A stretch of 5,555 nt of DNA from Candidatus Poribacteria bacterium (GTDB taxonomy: Bacteria > Poribacteria > DTPJ01): the NCBI GenBank assembly GCA_011334435.1, contig DTPJ01000187.1, positions 1 to 5,555 on the forward strand, written 5' to 3'. The position numbers and the translations under genes were made by a program. Below are positions 1-4,880 of the stretch, piece after piece (within the stretch, counting starts at the first letter, position 1; each line of letters starts with the position of its first letter). Under the pieces are notes generated by a model. The model had not been told where the DNA came from. It saw only the letters and a program-made list of their open reading frames with translations, and ran no database searches.

Positions 1-245
1 ATAGTGAGTAATTCGCTTTGACTGAACGAATATTTCGGTAGGTATTTCCCTAAAAGTAGATTAAACAGCGTAACAATAAGGACGCAAAAGACCGCATTAA
101 AGAATATCGCCATTGTGGTAGGATACTGAGTTCCCCAAACAGTTTCCCATTGAACGACAAGATATACGTTAATGGGGATCATGGCATAAGCGATCAATAT
201 TGCCCGTAGTGATACTCCATTTGTCTTTGATTCATTTAGTCTCAT
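1..245 (-). CDS. Polytopic membrane protein, DUF6785-like, N-terminal part only
   Basis: The minus strand is open from an ATG at 245-243 to the window edge, giving 81 codons of a longer protein. The N-terminus is short and polar (MRLNESKTNGVSLR). It is followed by a hydrophobic segment at about residues 14-32 containing AYAMIPINVYLVVQ, then a short loop with QYPTTMAIFFN, and a second hydrophobic segment at about 46-66. The pattern of a first helix with IPIN, a PTT loop, a second helix ending NLLLGKYLP and then SQSELLT matches my memory of the long multi-spanning DUF6785-type proteins of Poribacteria and Planctomycetes, whose function is not established. An in-frame TAA at 251-249 limits the start to this ATG or the TTG just before it. 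No good Shine-Dalgarno sequence precedes it. The gene follows the Gfo/Idh gene on the same strand after 142 bp. The family call is from recognition, not a search. Confidence 0.7.
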   Translation of the reverse strand, partial: MRLNESKTNGVSLRAILIAYAMIPINVYLVVQWETVWGTQYPTTMAIFFNAVFCVLIVTLFNLLLGKYLPKYSFSQSELLT

Positions 246-338
246 CAATTATGTATTATTAACTTTGGACGGTTCATTTTTATGGATATACATTTTTTAT
301 GAAGCATACAAATTGAGGGATTTATAAACGTTGAGTAA

Positions 339-365
339 TTAAGATTTTTCTATTATTATACTCAT
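339..365 (-). other. Eight-codon mini-ORF with a good ribosome binding site (possible leader peptide)
   Basis: The gap between the Gfo/Idh stop and the membrane-protein start (246-387) contains GGAGAG (minus strand, 378-373). Seven bases later comes an ATG opening MSIIIEKS and then TAA. This is the best ribosome binding site in the gap, better than that of the real downstream gene, and the mini-ORF is in the same frame as that gene, 120 bases upstream. A perfect TATAAT (360-355) overlaps it, but without a convincing -35 box. It could be a leader peptide, the remnant of an older start region, or chance in AT-rich DNA. Nothing else is evident in the gap, and no intrinsic terminator was found. 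Confidence 0.2.
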
Positions 366-387
366 ATTTTAACTCTCCAAATTTTCA

Positions 388-1422
388 TTAAAATTGGACA
401 TTAACTTTCATAAGCTTTCCCATTTTGGCAGATTCATAAGCCAATTCAATAGCCTGAACAACTTTGATCCCCTCTTGAACGGAACATAAAGGTTTTGTCC
501 TTCCTAATATAGCGTCAATGAAATCTTCTACTGGTTGCTTAGCTGGTGGCATTTCCTTTTCCGTTATTATTATCGGTTCTTGATTGGGTTTAGAGATAGT
601 AACTTTGAATGGCATACCATCTATAAATATAGTTCCCTTAGAGCCGAAATATCCGTTATGAATTCGCCTTGATATTTTGCTATTGCCGATGTTGATTATG
701 TTACATAAAGCGGAATTTTCTAATTTTACACTCATTGTTGTTCGCATATCAAACTCGGGATTATCCATAATGGCGTTTATTTCACAGGCATTTAGTCCTG
801 TAGTCCAAAATAATTCGGATAAAAGATGCGATCCAGAATCAATGAAATGTCCACCACCGCCAAGTTTGGGGTCACCTCTGAATATTGTAGGCGGGACAAT
901 CCCGGGCAAGTTGTCAGGCATAGGTGCAAGCCCAAATACATGTTCAGCATTGCCAACCCAGCTTATATTCACTTCCTCAATCTCTCCAATTTCTCCTGAC
1001 TGTATTAATTCACGGACATAATTTGTATGTTGCCAATATGGAGGATTCAATGCGACAACAACAATAAGACCTTTATCATTAGCAATTTTAGCTATCTCTT
1101 CTGCTTCTTTTGTTTTCACTGTCAATGGTTTTTCTACGAAAACATGCAGACCTTTTTCCAGTGCAAGTTTGGCATTTTCATAATGGAGAGCATGAGGAGT
1201 AGCGATGATGACACCATCCATTTGGACAGAATCCAGCATTTCCTTGTAGTCGGTAAATATATTGTCGCATTTAAAATGCTCTGCAACCTTTTTAAGCATT
1301 TCCTTATCCCTTCGGCATAAAGCGACTAACTCAGCGTCAGGGGATTGGACGACAATAGGTATATGTCTTCTTGATGCAAATGAACCAGCACCTATAACAC
1401 CTATTCTGATTTTTTTATTCAT
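388..1422 (-). CDS. Gfo/Idh/MocA-family NAD(P)-dependent oxidoreductase
   Basis: This 344-residue protein has the usual length of the family, which oxidises or reduces sugars, inositols and related polyols with NAD(P) in the cytoplasm. The N-terminal Rossmann fold opens with IGVIGAGSFASRRHIP (7-22), where GxGxxA binds the dinucleotide. Next come GVIIATPHALHYENAKLALEKG (70-91) and the hallmark EKP (97-99), with Lys98 the expected catalytic lysine. The C-terminal domain carries GGGGHFIDSGSHLL (188-201), which supplies the usual Asp195 and His199. The final Asp often seen in DxGxHxxD is Ser202 here. The tail PVEDFIDAILGRTKPLCSVQEGIKVVQAIELAYESAK is typical. The start is supported by GAGG nine bases upstream. 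The gene begins 31 bp after the HepT stop, so it may be read from the toxin-antitoxin promoter. The substrate cannot be deduced, although the family call is very secure. Confidence 0.95.
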   Translation of the reverse strand: MNKKIRIGVIGAGSFASRRHIPIVVQSPDAELVALCRRDKEMLKKVAEHFKCDNIFTDYKEMLDSVQMDGVIIATPHALHYENAKLALEKGLHVFVEKPLTVKTKEAEEIAKIANDKGLIVVVALNPPYWQHTNYVRELIQSGEIGEIEEVNISWVGNAEHVFGLAPMPDNLPGIVPPTIFRGDPKLGGGGHFIDSGSHLLSELFWTTGLNACEINAIMDNPEFDMRTTMSVKLENSALCNIINIGNSKISRRIHNGYFGSKGTIFIDGMPFKVTISKPNQEPIIITEKEMPPAKQPVEDFIDAILGRTKPLCSVQEGIKVVQAIELAYESAKMGKLMKVNVQF

Positions 1423-1431
1423 GTTTCCCTA

Positions 1432-1435
1432 CCTC
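1432..1435 (-). promoter_or_regulatory. Shine-Dalgarno sequence of the Gfo/Idh gene
   Basis: GAGG on the minus strand lies nine bases before the ATG at 1422-1420, within the 31-bp gap after the toxin gene. It supports this start and shows that the oxidoreductase can be translated independently of HepT. Confidence 0.7.
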
Positions 1436-1453
1436 AAAAAATTACATTCTAAA

Positions 1454-1873
1454 TCAACCATTTATAAGATTTTTCATTATTTCCAAAAATTCTTTTATAG
1501 ACTGGACTTTTTTCATTATATTAAAGACATCTTCCTCATTAAAGTCTTGATATTTATGGGACAGTAAGTTTCTGGCGTTAACAAGCCAGATAAGGTTTTG
1601 AGTTAAATCGCTAGAAATATATCCTCCTCTTCTGAGTATATAGAAAATATCAGTATACTTAGAAGGCATGCCAATATCTAATGATGCCACAATCTCATCG
1701 CCAAGGTCTATTGCCCTATTAATCAAAGCGAACAATATCATAGACACTGCGTAGAATTTTTCAATATTCATCAGATCATCAATAGATTTAACATTTATTT
1801 TGTCTAAATCATTGAAAAATCTATTAATATCTTTTAATATTTTAGTGATCCTTGCTTTGTCGAATTGGGTCAT
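1454..1873 (-). CDS. hepT: HepT-like HEPN ribonuclease toxin (DUF86 family)
   Basis: This 139-residue, mainly helical protein has the defining HEPN motif Rx4HxY near its C-terminus: R101-NLLS-H106-K-Y108. In characterised HepT toxins, Arg and His are needed for RNA cleavage, and the Tyr is the residue that MntA modifies with AMP to silence the toxin. The middle region (SMILFALINRAIDLGDEIV and YTDIFYILRRGGYISSDL, about 44-90) follows the DUF86 pattern. All motif residues are present and the frame is unbroken, so the toxin looks active. The start ATG lies inside the end of the antitoxin gene (32-nt overlap). An in-frame stop shortly upstream and no other early start codon fix it. No Shine-Dalgarno sequence is well placed, so translation probably depends on ribosomes finishing mntA. 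The Gfo/Idh gene follows after 31 bp. Confidence 0.9.
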   Translation of the reverse strand: MTQFDKARITKILKDINRFFNDLDKINVKSIDDLMNIEKFYAVSMILFALINRAIDLGDEIVASLDIGMPSKYTDIFYILRRGGYISSDLTQNLIWLVNARNLLSHKYQDFNEEDVFNIMKKVQSIKEFLEIMKNLING

Positions 1874-2285
1874 GATGATTCTTTGGAAATTCCCTATTTA
1901 TATATCTCTCTATTATAGGCAAAAAATCAAGATATTCTCTTACTGTCTCAATTCTAATCCTATGCAGAGTCAGCCAATCCCTGTTGAAAAGGATTTTTCC
2001 TTCTCTGAAAACTCTGAATTGAATTGGCAGAGGAAGTTCTCCAAATATTGATATATCTAATTTATCCGACGCTAGACCAACTATTGCTACTTTCTGCTCA
2101 AAAGTTATATCTTTGTCTGTTATAACACATATATCAATGTCTGATATGGGCTTAATTCTGCCTTTTGCGTAAGACCCGAAAAGGATTACAGCATGGACAT
2201 AAGGATATTGCCTAAGTTCCTCAACTATATTGGTAATATCATTCTTAGTTTTATTGTCTATATTTAGGGAACTTAATTCTTCCAT
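1842..2285 (-). CDS. mntA: MntA-like minimal nucleotidyltransferase antitoxin
   Basis: This is a 147-residue protein of the DNA polymerase beta-like nucleotidyltransferase superfamily. The signature GSx10DxD is exact: G37-S38, then D49-I-D51 within GSYAKGRIKPISDIDI. A third carboxylate is likely Asp77 in DKLDISIF. The segment RVFREGKILFNRD (91-103) and the tail ETVREYLDFLPIIERYI are characteristic of antitoxin MNTs. In studied pairs, MntA transfers AMP from ATP onto the HepT tyrosine and blocks its RNase activity. Here it is the first gene of the pair and ends within hepT (32-nt overlap), so the antitoxin is made first. The ATG at 2285-2283 has no clear Shine-Dalgarno sequence. It is divergent from the ABC exporter across 454 bp. 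The family call is firm, and the antitoxin role is inferred from the partner and motifs. Confidence 0.9.
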   Translation of the reverse strand: MEELSSLNIDNKTKNDITNIVEELRQYPYVHAVILFGSYAKGRIKPISDIDICVITDKDITFEQKVAIVGLASDKLDISIFGELPLPIQFRVFREGKILFNRDWLTLHRIRIETVREYLDFLPIIERYINREFPKNHHDPIRQSKDH

Positions 2286-2353
2286 AAGCCAATATTAAAA
2301 GTCTTGATAATCTTTGAAATAAAATGAATTAAAATGACCGTAGATCATAAGAT

Positions 2354-2382
2354 ATACTATACAATTTCAAAAGAAAAGTCAA
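2354..2382 (-). promoter_or_regulatory. Candidate sigma-70 promoter for mntA-hepT
   Basis: On the minus strand TTGACT (2382-2377) is a 5/6 match to the -35 box. It is followed after 17 bp by TAGTAT (2359-2354), or after 15 bp by TATAGT (2361-2356). Transcription would start near 2347, leaving an AT-rich leader of about 60 nt before mntA. A heptamer, AAAATGA on the plus strand, is repeated ten bases apart in that leader (2321-2327 and 2331-2337). That spacing would place both copies on one face of the helix, as in an operator. Such matches are frequent in AT-rich DNA. Confidence 0.35.
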
Positions 2383-2409
2383 ACATTTTCAGAAATTCCT
2401 GTTATTAAT

Positions 2410-2448
2410 CCCCTTGGGTTGACAAGGGTAAGTAACTACAAACCCTTG
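2410..2448 (+). repeat. Overlapping hairpins sharing one arm (CCCTTG/CAAGGG)
   Basis: CCCTTG (2411-2416) can pair with CAAGGG (2423-2428) across a 6-base loop. The same CAAGGGT (2423-2429) can instead pair with ACCCTTG (2442-2448) across a 12-base loop. The first arm also has the distant alternative partner CCAAGGGG at 2499-2506. These pairings exclude one another, as in attenuators or conformational switches. Neither short hairpin is followed by a convincing run of T, so these are not called as terminators. The candidate promoters would not transcribe this segment into either flanking operon, so a DNA-level role or a separate small transcript is more likely if it functions at all. Confidence 0.5.
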
Positions 2449-2469
2449 ATATTATTAAGTTTTATCTAA

Positions 2470-2496
2470 AAGAGAAAAGAAAAAAAGAAAAGAGAA
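2470..2496 (+). repeat. Perfect 27-bp homopurine mirror repeat
   Basis: All 27 bases are A or G on the plus strand, and they read identically outward from the centre at 2483: the G residues at 2479/2487, 2474/2492 and 2472/2494 are placed symmetrically. Homopurine mirror repeats are the classic substrate for intramolecular triplex (H-DNA) under supercoiling. This one is A-rich, so any triplex would be relatively weak. It sits between the inner inverted-repeat arms. Confidence 0.85.
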
Positions 2497-2555
2497 CACC
2501 AAGGGGGACTCATTATTATCTTACCACATTCTTGTCCTTTTGAAAATATAGTTGG

Positions 2556-2576
2556 GGAATTTCTAAGGAATTTCTA
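2556..2576 (+). repeat. Two tandem GGAATTTCTA repeats with 11-bp period
   Basis: GGAATTTCTA occurs at 2556-2565 and again at 2567-2576, about one helical turn apart. An inverted copy of its first nine bases lies at 2391-2399. The spacing suits side-by-side binding of a regulator, about 75 bp before the candidate -35 box of the ABC operon. No regulator gene is visible in the window. Confidence 0.5.
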
Positions 2577-2651
2577 TACATATTTGTCATTTAAACATAT
2601 ATCATTTTTATATCCTTTAAAAACTGATGGTGAATCAGTAGCATTTAACTG

Positions 2652-2680
2652 TTGAAAAAAAGCTAAATACATATTATCAT
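2652..2680 (+). promoter_or_regulatory. Candidate sigma-70 promoter for the ABC exporter operon
   Basis: TTGAAA (2652-2657) and TATCAT (2675-2680) each match five of six consensus bases, and the spacer is the optimal 17 bp. Transcription would begin near 2687, giving a leader of about 53 nt before the ATPase start. It is the best -35/-10 pair I found in the intergenic region. Confidence 0.45.
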
Positions 2681-2739
2681 TATTAAGGTTTCGGGCAATT
2701 TTACTTCTGTATTTTGAAAGGCTCTTTTGGCTTATTATT

Positions 2740-3666
2740 ATGAAGAACAATAATGAAATAGTAATTTCAGTAAATAGCCTCACAAAAAAATTTGACGATA
2801 TAACAGCAGTAGATAATATCAACCTTCAGATATATAAAGGCGAAAGCTTTGCATTATTAGGACCTGATGGGGCAGGAAAAACAACCGCTTTGCGACTTTT
2901 ATGCGGTATCCTTCTGCCAGATTCGGGCGATATTTACATAAAAAATATCAATATTGTAAAACATGCAGAGAAGTCAAGAGATCAGATCGGTTATATGCCT
3001 CAGAGATTTAGTTTATATGAGAATCTAAGCGTTATTCAAAACATAAATTTTTTCTCAGAGCTTTATAACGTTGAGAAAGCAATACGTCAAAAGAGAATCC
3101 GTGAATACTTAGATTCCAGCAGATTGACGCCATTTTCAAATAGACTTGCAAGACAACTTTCTGGCGGAATGAGGCAAAAGTTAGCTCTGATATGCAGTAT
3201 TATCCACAACCCACCTATCTTATTATTAGATGAACCCACAACAGGCGTTGATCCTGTATCTCGTCGCGATTTTTGGAAGATATTACATCGTTTGCTTGCA
3301 AGTGGTGTAACATTAGTAATTTCAACTCCCTATATGGACGAAGCTGAACGTTGTAGCAGAATAGGGCTTATACACAATGGCAGAATATTAGTTGTGGATT
3401 CTCCCAATGAATTAAAGAAAAAAATAACTGGCAAGGTTATGGAGATCAAGTGCGATGAACCACATATTGTCAGTGAAGTAGTCAAGACTGCAAAGTCCGT
3501 CATAAGCACACAAACATATAGCGATAAATTGAGAATTTTATTAAACAAGGGGGCAGATGAACAGGAAACTATATCTCTGCTTAAATCAAAAGGAGTTAAT
3601 TTTACGGATATAAGAGAGGTTTTGCCAAACGTTGAGGATATTTTCATATCAAGGCTAACAAAATGA
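2740..3666 (+). CDS. ABC-2 type exporter ATPase subunit (YbhF/CcmA-like)
   Basis: This is a 308-residue ATPase with one nucleotide-binding domain, which powers the permease encoded next. Walker A is GPDGAGKTT (41-49), the Q-loop glutamine is Gln88 in GYMPQ, the signature is LSGGMRQK (140-147), and Walker B is ILLLDEP (160-166) with Glu165, followed by TTGVDP. The switch position reads STPYMDEAERC (195-205), so Pro197 replaces the usual histidine. As I recall, the same STPYMDEAERC wording occurs in some YbhF-type domains. Residues about 230-308 form the accessory C-terminal domain, ending NVEDIFISRLTK. The ATG at 2740 is the first usable start: the frame is open back to 2656 without another start codon. 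It lacks a good Shine-Dalgarno sequence. The stop overlaps the permease start. The substrate is unknown; drug, lipid or polymer export is possible. Confidence 0.93.
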   Translation: MKNNNEIVISVNSLTKKFDDITAVDNINLQIYKGESFALLGPDGAGKTTALRLLCGILLPDSGDIYIKNINIVKHAEKSRDQIGYMPQRFSLYENLSVIQNINFFSELYNVEKAIRQKRIREYLDSSRLTPFSNRLARQLSGGMRQKLALICSIIHNPPILLLDEPTTGVDPVSRRDFWKILHRLLASGVTLVISTPYMDEAERCSRIGLIHNGRILVVDSPNELKKKITGKVMEIKCDEPHIVSEVVKTAKSVISTQTYSDKLRILLNKGADEQETISLLKSKGVNFTDIREVLPNVEDIFISRLTK

Positions 3667-4781
3667 GAGTAATTCTATTCATAATGAAAAAAGAAATATT
3701 GCAAGTATCAAGGGATAGGGCATTCCTACCTTTGTTATTTTTTGCCCCAATATTGCAATTATTGCTTTTTGGATATACTGCAACAACCGACGTGAAAAAT
3801 ATATCAATGGCGGTATTAGATCAGGATAAAACTCCCGATAGCAGAAAGTTTATTGAAAGCTTCGTCAATTCTGGATATTTCAAGTTTAAGGCATATCTTT
3901 ATTCAGAATCAGAGATTGAGACTGTGCTGGACAGTTCCAAAGTGAAACTCGTCATTAACATACCTAAAAACTTCTCTCGGAAATTGAAAAGAGGCGAACC
4001 GATAAATATACAGGTCATAATTGATGGCACTAACTCAAACAGTGCCAATGTTATTTTAGCTTATACAAGGGATATTGCCCAAAGGACATCAATCAAGATC
4101 ATAATTCAGCAGTTGACAAGGGCTAATGCTAAAATTCCTGTTGTGGACTTACGTTATCGGGCATGGTATAATCCTGAGTTGAGTAGCGTAAATTACGTTG
4201 TCCCAGGGATCATCTGCACAATATTATCAATTGTAACAACTATGCTAACTTCGGTCGCTATAGTCAGGGAAAGAGAGAAAGGCACGCTTGAACAGATAAT
4301 GGTTTCTCCTATTGCACCCTATCAACTCATATTGGGAAAAGTTCTTCCTTTTATAATGATAGGCTTTATTGATGCAGTTATAGTTTTAGTCGCAGGCGTT
4401 TTATGGTTCAAAGTCCCTGTGAATGGAAGCATATATCTGCTTTTTGCTTTGGCGATAATTTTTATAGCAAATACCCTTTCTATTGGAATACTTATATCAA
4501 CAATATCAAGGACACAACAACAAGCTATGATGACAACTCTTTTTCTTATGATACCATGGATCACCTTATCGGGGTTTGTATTTCCGATAGAGAATATGCC
4601 GAAAATTATTCAGATTTCTACATATCTGATACCATTGCGTTATTTTCTCATAATCATCAGAGGGATAATTTTAAAGGGTGTTGGATTGTCTGTATTATGG
4701 CCACAAGTTACGGCTTTGGTTGTGCTTGGCTCAATTCTCTTATTTTTGAGTATCTCACGATTCCATAAACAACTTGAATAA
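3663..4781 (+). CDS. ABC-2 type exporter permease (YbhR/YbhS-like)
   Basis: This 372-residue inner-membrane protein has the usual length and layout of the YbhR/YbhS/YhiI-associated permeases. There is one membrane helix near the N-terminus (about 21-41, FLPLLFFAPILQLLLFGYTA). A large extracytoplasmic domain follows (about 42-175). Five more helices lie at about 177-200, 226-248, 256-279, 290-309 and 345-365. The family signature AIVREREKGTLEQIMVSPI (199-217) follows the second helix and contacts the ATPase. The conserved SGFVFPIENMP and the ISTYLIPLRYFLIIIRG segment are also present. ATG and the ATPase stop share ATGA (3663-3666), so translation is coupled. The gene ends in tandem stops (TAATAA). 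Many relatives work with a second permease and an HlyD-like periplasmic adaptor. Neither is next to this gene, so it may work as a homodimer. Confidence 0.93.
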   Translation: MRVILFIMKKEILQVSRDRAFLPLLFFAPILQLLLFGYTATTDVKNISMAVLDQDKTPDSRKFIESFVNSGYFKFKAYLYSESEIETVLDSSKVKLVINIPKNFSRKLKRGEPINIQVIIDGTNSNSANVILAYTRDIAQRTSIKIIIQQLTRANAKIPVVDLRYRAWYNPELSSVNYVVPGIICTILSIVTTMLTSVAIVREREKGTLEQIMVSPIAPYQLILGKVLPFIMIGFIDAVIVLVAGVLWFKVPVNGSIYLLFALAIIFIANTLSIGILISTISRTQQQAMMTTLFLMIPWITLSGFVFPIENMPKIIQISTYLIPLRYFLIIIRGIILKGVGLSVLWPQVTALVVLGSILLFLSISRFHKQLE

Positions 4782-4799
4782 TAAACTTAAAAAGAAAAC

Positions 4800-4829
4800 T
4801 TGTTTTATTCTAATCAGCTATGATAAAAT
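4800..4829 (+). promoter_or_regulatory. Candidate extended -10 promoter for the SGNH hydrolase
   Basis: TAAAAT (4824-4829) matches five of six -10 bases and is preceded by TGA, giving the TGn extended -10 motif. A weak -35, TTGTTT (4800-4805), lies 18 bp upstream. Transcription would start near 4836, leaving a leader of about 45 nt. With the 99-bp gap after the permease, this suggests that the hydrolase can be expressed on its own, though read-through from the exporter operon is not excluded because no terminator is evident. Confidence 0.4.
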
Positions 4830-4869
4830 ATCCGTGTTAGTAAAAAATTGTTAGATCAACAAATTTTAT

Positions 4870-4875
4870 GGAGGA
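4870..4875 (+). promoter_or_regulatory. Strong Shine-Dalgarno sequence deciding the hydrolase start
   Basis: GGAGGA ends five bases before the ATG at 4881. It is the best ribosome binding site in the window and argues for 4881 over the in-frame TTG at 4848, which would add 11 residues (WRKE and similar) upstream of the conserved domain. Confidence 0.88.
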
Positions 4876-4880
4876 AAGAA

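Larger units (their letters stand above)
2391..2575. repeat. Nested inverted repeats, 185 bp
   Basis: The outer arms are a perfect 10-bp inverted repeat: AGAAATTCCT (2391-2400) and AGGAATTTCT (2566-2575). Inside lies a second perfect 8-bp pair: CCCCTTGG (2410-2417) and CCAAGGGG (2499-2506). The symmetric layout resembles a small non-autonomous element or a two-sided protein binding region. I see no clear target-site duplication just outside the outer arms and no coding content, so mobility is not supported. Both candidate promoters lie outside the inner pair and point away from it. Confidence 0.5.
2286..2739. other. Divergent intergenic region between the toxin-antitoxin pair and the ABC exporter
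   Basis: No credible gene was found in these 454 bp. The only longer open frame, on the minus strand from 2822 to 2574, overlaps the certain start of the ATPase and has no recognisable protein character. The region holds, left to right: a candidate leftward promoter (2354-2382), an outer inverted repeat (2391-2400 with 2566-2575), a cluster of CCCTTG/CAAGGG inverted repeats (2410-2506), a homopurine mirror repeat (2470-2496), two phased direct repeats (2556-2576), a small hairpin (2623-2639, 6-bp stem, 5-nt loop) and a candidate rightward promoter (2652-2680). These are described separately. Confidence 0.8.

Noticed and set aside
677..1021. Plus-strand open frame of 114 codons inside the Gfo/Idh gene
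   Set aside because: It is antisense to a gene with clear family motifs, shows no protein domain character, and has no supported start.
2419..2455. Perfect TTGACA (2419-2424) with TATTAT (2450-2455) as a promoter
   Set aside because: The spacer is 25 bp, far too long for sigma-70. No -10-like hexamer lies 16-18 bp from the TTGACA. The TTGACA falls largely in a hairpin loop. TGATATTAT could act as an extended -10 alone, but it is not well supported.
2574..2822. 82-codon minus-strand open frame overlapping the start of the ABC ATPase
   Set aside because: It overlaps 83 bases of a certain gene on the opposite strand, has no recognisable domain, and lies in AT-rich DNA containing repeats and a better-supported promoter. 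The protein composition looks like noise.
4403..4768. 121-codon plus-strand open frame in another frame of the permease gene
   Set aside because: It lies wholly within the permease, whose membrane topology and ABC-2 signature are unmistakable. The alternative product has no recognisable features.
4785..4815. Possible terminator after the permease (AAAAC-TT-GTTTT)
   Set aside because: The stem is AT-rich and the loop has only two bases, so it cannot form a stable terminator hairpin.
4848..4880. Upstream TTG start for the SGNH hydrolase
   Set aside because: It has no ribosome binding site, whereas ATG at 4881 follows GGAGGA at ideal spacing and begins right before the conserved domain. The 11 extra residues look unlike a signal peptide.
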